Of a stretch of 64,000 nucleotides of DNA, positions 33,719-41,817 are shown piece by piece. The DNA is from Chryseobacterium jejuense (GTDB lineage: Bacteria > Bacteroidota > Bacteroidia > Flavobacteriales > Weeksellaceae): assembly GCF_017877355.1 (NCBI RefSeq), contig NZ_JAGIPR010000015.1, positions 1-64,000 on the forward strand, given 5' to 3'. The first letter of the stretch is position 1, and every line of letters starts with the position of its first letter. Position numbers and translations under genes: made by a program. The notes below the pieces were generated by a model. It had not been told where the DNA came from. It saw only the letters and a list, made by a program, of their open reading frames with translations, and made no database searches.

Positions 33719-34111
33719 TTAAAATAAAATTCGTAAATTTGCAACGTTGTAAAAAACTGATATACAGGTTTTTTATAATAGATCCGCATTTTGATGAAAT
33801 GTAGGAATTCAAGTTGTTCTGTACACATATCTTTTATTACCTCATCAGTAATTTAATTGTAGAATCCATGTAAAAGATTAATTTCTTTTTACACATGACA
33901 CTCTTTTTCTAGAGTAAAATCTATTGAAATATTTAAAATAAACATAAGGCCACAGGGCTTTATGCTATTATTTTTTTGTTTGCAGCTTTTATCATTATAA
34001 GCTCGGCAGATTATTTTGTACACTCGTCACCAAGAACAACAGATGTTAAATGTTTAATCATGTAATGATATACAAAATGGTGTATCAATTATAAATTAAA
34101 AAATTCTGAAT
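33719..34111 (+). promoter_or_regulatory. Long leader of the glycine betaine transporter operon
   Basis: This 393-base stretch has no gene. A -7 element TAAATTTG is at 33734-33741, implying a transcript from about 33747. Right at that start AAAAAACTG-ATATA-CAGGTTTTTT (33751-33774) can form a hairpin. A second, stronger one is at 33943-33964: CATAAGGCC, ACAG, GGCTTTATG with one G-T pair, then CTATTA and seven T (33971-33977), a terminator-like hairpin about 135 bases before the start of proV. It could attenuate the transporter genes. Known riboswitch classes were not recognised. Confidence 0.45.
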
Positions 34112-35362
34112 ATGGAAAAAAATGAAAACAGTAGAAAAGTAAAACTTAAAGTTGAAGATCTGACTATTATTTTTGGTAAAAACAAAGAAAAAGCACAGGA
34201 ACTTTTAGACAAAGGTTTTTCCAAAAAGGAAATTCTTGAAAAAACAGGGTGTACTGTAGGAATCAACAAAGCGAGTTTTGAGATCTATGAAGGTGAATTC
34301 TTTGTCATCATGGGACTATCCGGAAGCGGAAAATCTACCTTGCTGCGTTGTCTTAACAGACTGAATGAGCCTACTTCAGGAAAAGTATATATCAATGATG
34401 ATGATATTACCGGTAAAAACAATAAAGAACTTCTGGAAGTAAGAAGAACAGAAATGAGCATGGTATTTCAAAAATTTGGATTGCTTCCTCATCACAACAT
34501 CTTAGATAATGCAGGTTTCGGACTTGAAATCAGAGGAGAAAGCAAAACTTCCCGCGATGAAAAAGCACAGAAAGCACTCGATATTGTTGGATTAAATGGT
34601 TTCGAAAATCAGTATCCTTCACAACTTTCGGGAGGAATGCAGCAAAGAGTAGGATTAGCAAGGGCTTTAGCCAATGATCCCGAAGTATTACTTATGGATG
34701 AAGCTTTCTCTGCACTGGATCCTTTAATAAAATCTGAAATGCAGGATCAAATGCTGGAACTGCAAAACACCTTGCAGAAAACCATTGTTTTCATTACTCA
34801 TGACCTGGACGAAGCCATTAAAATAGGAGACCGTATCGTCATTATGAAAGATGGTGTCATAGAACAAATAGGAACAGCCGAAGATATTTTAACCAATCCT
34901 GCAAGCGACTATGTAAAAGCATTCGTAGAGAAGGTAGACCGTAAAACAATTATCACCGCAAGATCTTTGATGTTCGATAAAGCAACAGTAGTACGTTTTA
35001 GGAAAGACGGCCCTGAAGGTGCTTTAAGAAAAATGAGAGCAACAGGGTTAGAAAACTTACCCGTTGTAGATTTCCAAAATAATTTTCTTGGTTTTGTAAT
35101 GCTTAATGATGTTGTCAGAATTGCAAAAAAGAAAGAGCCAACAGTGGAATCCATTATCAATAGCAATGTACCTTCAGTATATCCCGAAGTGACAGTAGAA
35201 GAAATGTTACCATTAATTTCAGGAAATAAATCTGCCATTGCTGTTGTAGATGAAAACAATAAATTTTTAGGTCTTGTCACCCAATTATCTCTTGTCATAG
35301 AAGCTACCAAATTTAACGAAGAAGAAATCATTGAATTAAAAGAAATCGCAAACAACCAATAA
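34112..35362 (+). CDS. proV: Glycine betaine/proline ABC transporter ATP-binding protein
   Basis: The 416-residue ATPase has Walker A (GLSGSGKST, about 73), the ABC signature LSGGMQQR (about 172), Walker B VLLMDEAFSALDP and the switch His in ITHD. After about residue 280 come two CBS domains (ITARSLMFDKATVVRFRKDG, ESIINSNVPSVYPEVTVEEM), as in OpuA/ProV, which sense ionic strength and gate transport. It powers uptake of compatible solutes such as glycine betaine under osmotic stress. It is followed by the permease gene one base after the stop. Confidence 0.92.
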   Translation: MEKNENSRKVKLKVEDLTIIFGKNKEKAQELLDKGFSKKEILEKTGCTVGINKASFEIYEGEFFVIMGLSGSGKSTLLRCLNRLNEPTSGKVYINDDDITGKNNKELLEVRRTEMSMVFQKFGLLPHHNILDNAGFGLEIRGESKTSRDEKAQKALDIVGLNGFENQYPSQLSGGMQQRVGLARALANDPEVLLMDEAFSALDPLIKSEMQDQMLELQNTLQKTIVFITHDLDEAIKIGDRIVIMKDGVIEQIGTAEDILTNPASDYVKAFVEKVDRKTIITARSLMFDKATVVRFRKDGPEGALRKMRATGLENLPVVDFQNNFLGFVMLNDVVRIAKKKEPTVESIINSNVPSVYPEVTVEEMLPLISGNKSAIAVVDENNKFLGLVTQLSLVIEATKFNEEEIIELKEIANNQ

Positions 35363-35363
35363 G

Positions 35364-36191
35364 ATGAATAAAATTATAGATATAGGTCAATATGTAGAAA
35401 CTGCAATCAATTGGCTCACAGAAAACGGAAAACCAGTATTTGATGTTATAAAACATATAGGAAACGCTTCTATCATGGGGATTGAATGGGTATTGATAAA
35501 TACTCCTTTTTATGTAATCATCCTCTTCATTACCCTCTTAGCATTATGGAAAGCTGGAAAAGGTATCGCCATTGTTACAGCAGCAGGATTAAGTTTGATA
35601 TTTTTGATGGGATTATGGAAAGAAACCATGGAAACACTGGCGCTTATTTTCGTAGCAACCATTACCGCACTTGTCCTTTCTATTCCTCTGGGAATTTTAG
35701 CTGCTAAAAACAAAATCGCAGCAAAAATTATCCGCCCTTTACTGGATTTAATGCAAACTATGCCTGCCTTCGTTTACCTGATTCCTGCTGTCCTGTTTTT
35801 CAGCATCGGAAAAGTACCCGGTGCTTTTGCAACAATCATTTTTGCAATGCCACCTGCTGTACGTTTAACAACACTGGGAATTGAATCTGTTCCTAAAGAT
35901 ATTGTAGAAGCCGCACGTGCTTTTGGAGCAACCAGCCGTCAGATCCTGTTTAAAGTGGAACTTCCTTTAGCAATGAAAACTATTTTAACAGGGATCAATC
36001 AAACCATACTCCTATCCTTATCTATGGTTGTGATTGCCGGAATGATTGCCGCAGGCGGTTTGGGTGAAAAAGTGTTGGAAGGAATTAATAATCTGGATAT
36101 CGGACTGGGATTTGAAAGCGGATTATCCGTTGTTATTTTAGCTATTATCCTCGACAGGATTACCCAGGGATTTGTAAAGAAAAAACAATAA
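35364..36191 (+). CDS. proW: Glycine betaine/proline ABC transporter permease
   Basis: This 275-residue membrane protein has about six or seven helices and the EAA loop VEAARAFGATSRQILFKVEL that docks on the ATPase. The layout matches ProW/OpuAB. It starts one base after proV and ends one base before proX, so the three genes are one tightly coupled operon. Confidence 0.92.
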   Translation: MNKIIDIGQYVETAINWLTENGKPVFDVIKHIGNASIMGIEWVLINTPFYVIILFITLLALWKAGKGIAIVTAAGLSLIFLMGLWKETMETLALIFVATITALVLSIPLGILAAKNKIAAKIIRPLLDLMQTMPAFVYLIPAVLFFSIGKVPGAFATIIFAMPPAVRLTTLGIESVPKDIVEAARAFGATSRQILFKVELPLAMKTILTGINQTILLSLSMVVIAGMIAAGGLGEKVLEGINNLDIGLGFESGLSVVILAIILDRITQGFVKKKQ

Positions 36192-36192
36192 G

Positions 36193-37047
36193 ATGAAACA
36201 ATTAAAATATCTATTTTTTCCCATTTTAATAGCAGTGTTCACTGCATTAAACTCATGTGGAAACATAAAAAATTCCAAATATATTACCATAGGAATGGTA
36301 GATGGCTGGGCAGAAGATGTTGCTATGACCCATGTTGCCAAAGCCATTTTGGATCAGCAAGGCTATCATGTCATTATTCAGAAAGCATCCACAGATATGA
36401 TTCTGGCTTCAATGAATAATGAAGATACAGACCTTTTCATGGGAGTCTGGCTTCCTTACACTCATGCTAAAAAGCTGGCCAAATTTCCCGAATTAACACA
36501 TATTGGAACGAATTATAACAATGGCCGCATAGGATTGGTAGTTCCGGAATATGTTCCCATTCAGTCTATTGAAGACCTTAACCAGCATCAGGAACAGTTC
36601 AATCACAGAATCATTGGAATTGAAAAGGGTGCAGGATTAACAACAGGAACAGATAAAGCTATTATTGATTATAAACTGAATTACAAACAGATCAATTCCT
36701 CTACCATTGCCATGATCACTGAATTACAGAACGCCATACAGCGTAAACAATGGATTGTGGTAACAGGATGGCAGCCCCACTGGATGTTTGGTAAAATGAA
36801 ACTCAAGTTTCTCGACGATCCAAAAAAAATATTTGGTGAAGCAGAACAGATTAAAACCTACGCAAGAAAAAGCTTTGCTACAGATCATCCGGAGCTCGCA
36901 GCATTCTTTTCTAAACTCCATTTTGATGATGAAACCATGTCTGATCTTCTAATCCAAATGGAACACAGTAAAAATAAAGAAGCCACTGCACAAAAATGGG
37001 TGGAAAAGCATTCTGAACTGGTCAATAGATGGTTAGATAAAAAGTAA
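36193..37047 (+). CDS. proX: Glycine betaine ABC transporter substrate-binding lipoprotein
   Basis: The 284-residue lipoprotein has a lipobox (AVFTALNSCGN, Cys22) and a type II binding-protein fold starting KYITIGMVDGWAEDVAMTHV. Tryptophans in DGWAED, MGVWLPYTHA and VTGWQPHWMF are placed as in the aromatic box that holds the quaternary ammonium of betaine. It delivers substrate to ProW. A terminator follows at 37072. Confidence 0.9.
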   Translation: MKQLKYLFFPILIAVFTALNSCGNIKNSKYITIGMVDGWAEDVAMTHVAKAILDQQGYHVIIQKASTDMILASMNNEDTDLFMGVWLPYTHAKKLAKFPELTHIGTNYNNGRIGLVVPEYVPIQSIEDLNQHQEQFNHRIIGIEKGAGLTTGTDKAIIDYKLNYKQINSSTIAMITELQNAIQRKQWIVVTGWQPHWMFGKMKLKFLDDPKKIFGEAEQIKTYARKSFATDHPELAAFFSKLHFDDETMSDLLIQMEHSKNKEATAQKWVEKHSELVNRWLDKK

Positions 37048-37071
37048 TTTGGCCATTCATTTATGATGACT

Positions 37072-37107
37072 AAAAATCCTCTACTCTACTGGGTCTGAGG
37101 ATTTTTT
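37072..37107. terminator. Terminator after proVWX
   Basis: AAAAATCCTC (37072-37081) and GAGGATTTTTT (37097-37107) with a 15-base loop; convergent with the HxlR gene. Confidence 0.8.
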
Positions 37108-37117
37108 CTTGCTCTTT

Positions 37118-37507
37118 TTAAGATTCGGAAGAGCTCATCGATTCCTTGATCTTCTCTCTATGCAGCAATCCCCAATTTACCAGCGTCTCTGTTACCGGAA
37201 ATACAGATTTTCCATATTCTGTCACTGCATAAGTAACGGTAATAGGTTTTGTATCCTGGATCGTTCTTGTAATCAGAAGATTGGTTTCTAATTCCTTCAG
37301 TTCCTTACTCAGCATTTTTGCAGAAATTCCATCAATCCCACGTTCCAGCTTTTTAAAATGAATCTGTTGATCCGTTCTGTTAGTCAGGTATCTTAAAATC
37401 ATCAGTTTCCACTTTCCGCCCAATACATCCAGGCTATCGCGCATTGCAAATAATTCTTCTGTACAGGTTGCTTCTCTTTCGGTTCCGTTTTCAATAATTT
37501 TTGCCAT
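37118..37507 (-). CDS. HxlR family transcriptional regulator
   Basis: The product is a winged-helix protein with the HxlR pattern: Cys near the N-terminus (ATCTEELFAMRDSL), the hallmark LGGKWKLMILRYLTN, and DGISAKMLSKELKELETNLL. I start it at the ATG at 37507 (129 residues) because the promoter (CAAATATA on the plus strand, 37552-37559) would start RNA near 37545; the ATG at 37537 would leave only a few leader bases. HxlR proteins repress and are relieved by electrophiles or oxidants. It is divergent from a quinone-reductase-like gene, a classic regulator-target pair. Confidence 0.85.
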   Translation of the reverse strand: MAKIIENGTEREATCTEELFAMRDSLDVLGGKWKLMILRYLTNRTDQQIHFKKLERGIDGISAKMLSKELKELETNLLITRTIQDTKPITVTYAVTEYGKSVFPVTETLVNWGLLHREKIKESMSSSES

Positions 37508-37525
37508 AATAGTTTCATCAAGGTA

Positions 37526-37581
37526 ACTAGTAACCATTTGTTAACTAGTAGCAAATATAAACTATTCCCGTTTTACATTTG
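37526..37581. promoter_or_regulatory. Divergent HxlR / quinone reductase promoter region with ACTAGT boxes
   Basis: Two ACTAGT palindromes (37526-37531 and 37544-37549), each as TAACTAGTA, lie 18 bp apart immediately downstream of the leftward -7 element (TATATTTG, plus-strand 37552-37559). The rightward -7 element TACATTTG is at 37574-37581. The boxes are good candidates for the HxlR operator; both genes could be controlled from here. Confidence 0.5.
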
Positions 37582-37683
37582 TACATCAAATAAGCAATAT
37601 GAAATCGCCAGGATTTCTCTCAAACACAAATACTGATAGAGACAGTGCAATGGCATATGGCCTTAAAAAATAAATATCAACCT

Positions 37684-38676
37684 ATGAAAGCAGTTATTTT
37701 AAATAAAGATTTTAAGCTCGAAGATGCTTTTATTGAAAAGCCTCAAGTCAAAAAGAATGAAGTATTAATTCAGATCAAAGCAAGTGGTTTCAATCCCATT
37801 GATTACCAAATGTTGGAAAATGAACTAGAACGAAAATTAATCAGTTCACCCATATTAGGGCGGGAATTATCAGGAGTCGTTGTAGATAGAGGAGCAGATG
37901 TCACTCAGTTCAACATTGGAGATGAAGTATTCTGTGGCAGCGGTTCCATGGGAAGCAATGGAACTTATGCCGAATATATTTCAGCTCCGGAAGCCATTGT
38001 TGCGCTCAAACCAAAAAATATATCCTTCGAACAGGCAGCTTCTATTCCATCGGCAGGACTGACTTCCCTACAAATTTTTAAAAGACTGAAATTACAACCG
38101 GAACAAACGATTCTTATCACCGGAGCAGCCGGCGGAGTCGGGTCTTTTTTAATTAAAATTTTATTGGCCCACAGTATTCAAAACTTCATCATCACGGTTG
38201 GTAGTGAAGAAAACAAGCAGATGTTTTTGAATCTTGGTTTGAAAGAACACCAGATTGTTAATTACAGGGAAGAAAATCTTGCAGAAAATATTTTAAAAGC
38301 CAATCAGCATCAACCTTTTGATATTGGAATTGATTTGGTTGGAAATTATATGGCAGAAGTCATGGCTGAGGTATTAAAGATCAACGGAACTTATGTAGAT
38401 GTCACAGCTCTTGTTACCAAAGAAGCTCATGAACTTCTCTTCAACAAAGGCACTCTGATTATGACTATCTCCAATTACGCCTACAGCATGGTAAAACAGT
38501 ATGAATATTATAAAAACAGTCTGGAAGAAATTGCAGGACTTATTGAAAATGGTACCCTCTCACCTTCCCAACATAAAATAATAGGAACTCTTTCTTTGGA
38601 CACTGTCCTTAAGGCCCATTCCATCCTTAAAAACAACCAAACCCAAGGTCATAAACTCATCATGAAAAATTCGTAA
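37684..38676 (+). CDS. Zinc-independent alcohol dehydrogenase / quinone oxidoreductase family protein
   Basis: The start ATG at 37684 (MKAVILNKDFKLEDAFIEKP) gives 330 residues. The N-terminal GroES-like part (VLIQIKASGFNPIDYQML) lacks zinc ligands, and the NADPH domain has ILITGAAGGVGSFLIKI. This is the zeta-crystallin/QOR type of MDR enzyme that reduces quinones or enones. It lies divergent from the HxlR regulator and is followed after four bases by a cupin gene, so the pair is likely one operon under HxlR. Confidence 0.87.
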   Translation: MKAVILNKDFKLEDAFIEKPQVKKNEVLIQIKASGFNPIDYQMLENELERKLISSPILGRELSGVVVDRGADVTQFNIGDEVFCGSGSMGSNGTYAEYISAPEAIVALKPKNISFEQAASIPSAGLTSLQIFKRLKLQPEQTILITGAAGGVGSFLIKILLAHSIQNFIITVGSEENKQMFLNLGLKEHQIVNYREENLAENILKANQHQPFDIGIDLVGNYMAEVMAEVLKINGTYVDVTALVTKEAHELLFNKGTLIMTISNYAYSMVKQYEYYKNSLEEIAGLIENGTLSPSQHKIIGTLSLDTVLKAHSILKNNQTQGHKLIMKNS

Positions 38677-38680
38677 GCCC

Positions 38681-39154
38681 ATGAATAAAATACCAAGACG
38701 CATCGTAACCGGAATCAAAGACGGAAAATCAATTATCGTAGAAGATCAACAGGTTGAAAATGCCATAGAACATTTCCCGGGGCTGATTATTTCAGACATC
38801 TGGAATACCCAGACAATGCCGGCAATTTTAGATGTTGAAAACAGAATTCCAAACACAGGATTTCCACAAACCCCTAAAAATGGAACCTATTTCCGATATG
38901 TAGTCGTTCCCCCGGATAAAGACTTAGGAGTTCAATCCAAGGAAGGAGAACCTCATCCGATGATGCATTACACTCCAACATTAGATTATATCATCATTCT
39001 GTCCGGTGAACTTTATCTGATTATGGAAGAAGGGGAAACTCTCTTAAAACCTGGAGATATTGTAATCCAAAGAGGAACAAACCATGCATGGAGTAACAGG
39101 TCTGATGAACCGTGTATACAATTGGCCATTTTAATAGATGCTGAAGTTGGATAG
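38681..39154 (+). CDS. Cupin domain protein
   Basis: The 157-residue protein has a C-terminal cupin barrel (about 85-150): LDYIIILSGELYLIMEEGET and LKPGDIVIQRGTNHAWSNR, the two conserved cupin motifs with a His for metal. The N-terminal RRIVTGIKDGKSIIVED is often seen in cupins near quinone or aromatic metabolism genes. It follows the quinone oxidoreductase by four bases; substrate unknown. Confidence 0.85.
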   Translation: MNKIPRRIVTGIKDGKSIIVEDQQVENAIEHFPGLIISDIWNTQTMPAILDVENRIPNTGFPQTPKNGTYFRYVVVPPDKDLGVQSKEGEPHPMMHYTPTLDYIIILSGELYLIMEEGETLLKPGDIVIQRGTNHAWSNRSDEPCIQLAILIDAEVG

Positions 39155-39174
39155 TTTAGATGTTTTGCAACCCA

Positions 39175-39636
39175 TCACAAAGCCGAAATCTCCAACAACT
39201 TCTGCTTCATTTTTTCAGGAGTAAGCAATCCCTCCTGATAATATACTAGATTCTGATTCTTATCCAGAAAAATCCACAAAGGATAAACAGGCTGTTCCTT
39301 ATTTTTAGACAAAGCCAACGCCAACTCATGAATTCCTGAACTTCCATTGGATAAATACTCAAACTCTTGTCCCTGAAAGTTGATTTTCTCTCTGGTTTTT
39401 TCAGCCTCAAAATTAATCAGGTAGAAATGGTTGTTCATTATTTCTACCAAATCTTTATCCTTATTCAGCTTAAAGGACTCAATTTTACAAACGGCACACC
39501 AATCCGTATAAAGATGGATCACCATGGGTTTGGGAGATTCTTTTTGCAGATACTCCACTTCCGAAAAAGTCCCTGTCTTCATCTGAGACAGACAAAGACA
39601 GGGCACAAACATTAAAAATAAAGCTAAAATTCTCAT
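39175..39636 (-). CDS. Secreted thioredoxin-like protein
   Basis: The 153-residue protein has a signal peptide (about 1-17, VPCLCLSQ) and a thioredoxin fold with active site DWCAVCKIES (CxxC). It would act in the periplasm as a thiol-disulfide protein. Its start overlaps the TonB receptor stop by four bases (ATGA), so the two are translationally coupled; it may keep the receptor's Cys-containing plug or a metal ligand in a suitable redox state (inference). Confidence 0.85.
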   Translation of the reverse strand: MRILALFLMFVPCLCLSQMKTGTFSEVEYLQKESPKPMVIHLYTDWCAVCKIESFKLNKDKDLVEIMNNHFYLINFEAEKTREKINFQGQEFEYLSNGSSGIHELALALSKNKEQPVYPLWIFLDKNQNLVYYQEGLLTPEKMKQKLLEISAL

Positions 39637-41696
39637 TTCAGTATATATTTCACTCCCAAGAACCCTCTGATGCCTTGCATAGGAGCATAACCATATGCGG
39701 TATCGAAAGTATAGTGGTTTGGATTGCTAATTGGATCATCAGCATGTTTATCAAATGGGTCAAAAGGCCTCATTAAGGGATCTTTAGGAGTAAAGTTGAA
39801 TAAATTTTTCACCCCGCAATAGATTTCAAATCCGGACTTGAAGCTCTTTGAAACCTGAATATTCGCTAAAGAATAGAATGGTGAATACTCAGGACGGTAG
39901 TCATTCGGTAAAACAGGCAGCCTCATAGGCCCGTAAAACTGTCCGGTGAAATCTAAAGTCAGGTTATTCGGGAATTTATAGGTTAAATTATAGGTTCCAC
40001 TCCACTTTGGAGCGTGAAGTTGCTGTGTTTTTTGATCTTCATTATCAAATTTCTGATAAACATCAAGATACGTTACTCCTAAATTGACGCTTAACGGAAA
40101 TGAAAAACTAAAATCTACATTTAATGAAGCTCCTCTGGAAATTCCATATCCCTGAAGATTGTCATAGATGATTTTATTCGGATCAGAATCAAAATCCCCA
40201 ACAATTTTATTACTGAAATAGGTATAAAATGCAGAAGCATCAAGATTCACCATACGATTTCCAACAGGGATTTTCCAGATATAATTTACATTTCCATTTA
40301 CAGATCTTTCAGGCAGAAGATCAGACTTTACAATAACTTCTCTGGAACCCGTTAATGCAGCATGATCCTCTGTAAACAGATTCACTACTCTGAACCCTGT
40401 TCCGAAATTGAATCTTAAAGTATGATATGGATTTGGTGAAAATTTCCATGCAAATCTTGGAGAATGTATGGAATGGTGAACCTTATCGTAATCATAGCGG
40501 TATCCTAATAACAAGGTATTTTTATCATTAATCTCCCATTGGTCCTGGACAAATACTCCCCAGATCGGAGATTTCATGGGTGCGTTGGTCACCCCGTCAG
40601 AAGCTAATGTTCCCGGAGTATTGTCATCGTAAAAAGTTCTTTTAAAAGTTACCCCTGCTGTAATGTCATGTTTTCCGAAATTTCTGTCCCAATACGTCTG
40701 CACAAAAGCTACTTTCTGAAGGGCATTAAACGGATTAGCCCCATAAAAAGAGTTCTGATCATGGTAATTATAGGAAAACTGAGTAACGATATGTTCTTTC
40801 ATTGGCCATTCATACAACCCGAAAACTTCCGCTCTGTTGGTATAAATACTTTCACCATACACCTCATCGCTTCCACGGAAAGATTTATTCCATTGCATTT
40901 CGCCTCCGAAACGGTCTTCATACAAATATCTTAAAGCAAAACTGGCCTGTCTGTTTTCCTTTCTTTTAAAATTCCATTTATTAAAAACCGAAATTCTGCT
41001 TTGTAAAGCAGTATCTGTGAAGTTATCCTTGTTCTGATCTATCTTTTCCTGAAAACTGAAATAGTTTAAACTTAATAATGAAGCGGCATTCTTTCCAATA
41101 TTAAACTTGGTGGAAAGATCCAGATTATTCTCAGCCCATGAGCTGGTCATCATATCTACACTCAGCTTGGGAGCTGTTAAAGCATTTTTTGTGATAATAT
41201 TAATGACACCCCCCATTGCTTCAGAACCATAAATGGAAGAAGCAGGACCTTTTACCACTTCTATTCTATCTACAAGACTATTTGGAATCCCACTCAGTCC
41301 GTATACTGTAGAAAGAGAACTTACAATGGGCATTCCGTCAATCAAAATCATAGTGTATGGCCCTTCCAGGCCATTGATGTGAATATCTCCTGTGTTACAT
41401 ACAGAACAGTTCAATTGTGGTTTTACTCCATTTACCATACTAATGGCTTCAAAAATACTTGGAGTAGGGTTTTTCTGGAAAAATTTCTGACTGTAGATCT
41501 CCACCGCTACAGGGCTTTTGGATCTGCTCATCGGTTTTATGGTTCCGGTAACCACTACATCATCAATATTACTGGTCTTAAACTCCTTTTTTGAAACTTT
41601 TACAGAATCAGTGTTTGTATGTTGACTTAAACTGTCTGTCTCCTGAGCAAAACAATACGAGGATAAAAAAGTAATAGAAAATAATATTCGCTTCAT
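39633..41696 (-). CDS. TonB-dependent outer-membrane receptor with a CxxC in the plug
   Basis: I start it at the ATG at 41696 (MKRILFSITFLSSYCFAQ, signal peptide), giving 687 residues; the ATG at 41726 lies in the operator. The plug domain has PKPMSRSKSPVAVEIYSQKF-like start, DIHINGLEGPYTMILIDGMP and VVKGPASSIYGSEAMGGVIN; a beta barrel follows, ending GIRGFLGVKYILK. Just before the plug core is QLNCSVCNTG, an unusual CxxC that might bind a metal. The substrate is unknown; a metal or metal chelate is likely. A thioredoxin-like gene overlaps its 3-prime end. Confidence 0.85.
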   Translation of the reverse strand: MKRILFSITFLSSYCFAQETDSLSQHTNTDSVKVSKKEFKTSNIDDVVVTGTIKPMSRSKSPVAVEIYSQKFFQKNPTPSIFEAISMVNGVKPQLNCSVCNTGDIHINGLEGPYTMILIDGMPIVSSLSTVYGLSGIPNSLVDRIEVVKGPASSIYGSEAMGGVINIITKNALTAPKLSVDMMTSSWAENNLDLSTKFNIGKNAASLLSLNYFSFQEKIDQNKDNFTDTALQSRISVFNKWNFKRKENRQASFALRYLYEDRFGGEMQWNKSFRGSDEVYGESIYTNRAEVFGLYEWPMKEHIVTQFSYNYHDQNSFYGANPFNALQKVAFVQTYWDRNFGKHDITAGVTFKRTFYDDNTPGTLASDGVTNAPMKSPIWGVFVQDQWEINDKNTLLLGYRYDYDKVHHSIHSPRFAWKFSPNPYHTLRFNFGTGFRVVNLFTEDHAALTGSREVIVKSDLLPERSVNGNVNYIWKIPVGNRMVNLDASAFYTYFSNKIVGDFDSDPNKIIYDNLQGYGISRGASLNVDFSFSFPLSVNLGVTYLDVYQKFDNEDQKTQQLHAPKWSGTYNLTYKFPNNLTLDFTGQFYGPMRLPVLPNDYRPEYSPFYSLANIQVSKSFKSGFEIYCGVKNLFNFTPKDPLMRPFDPFDKHADDPISNPNHYTFDTAYGYAPMQGIRGFLGVKYILK

Positions 41697-41702
41697 GAAA
41701 TT

Positions 41703-41745
41703 ATAATTGTTAGACAAATCTAACAATTATTTTTGAATTACAAAA
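41703..41745 (-). promoter_or_regulatory. Palindromic operator on the TonB receptor promoter
   Basis: ATAATTGTTAGA (41703-41714), CAAA, TCTAACAATTAT (41719-41730) is a perfect 12-bp inverted repeat. Its centre contains the leftward -7 element (plus-strand CAAATCTA, 41715-41722, i.e. TAGATTTG); a -33 TTTTG (plus-strand 41741-41745) is 18 bases upstream. A protein bound here would block the promoter directly. The type of regulator (Fur, DtxR-like or other) cannot be told. Confidence 0.65.
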
Positions 41746-41763
41746 CTCACAATAAATATTTGA

Positions 41764-41795
41764 TTGAGCCAATTCATGAAAAATGATTAAATTTG
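41764..41795 (+). promoter_or_regulatory. Promoter of hmgA
   Basis: TTG (41764-41766), 21 bases, TAAATTTG (41788-41795), with the ATG 22 bases further on. A full match to the Bacteroidota promoter pattern. Confidence 0.7.
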
Positions 41796-41817
41796 AGAAA
41801 CTACATATGAAAGTAAA

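Noticed and set aside
36724-36921. Antisense and alternate-frame open frames across the window (for example in proX, tssR and csgG)
   Set aside because: They lie inside well-supported genes, have no family resemblance and no promoter; they are shadows of the coding strand.
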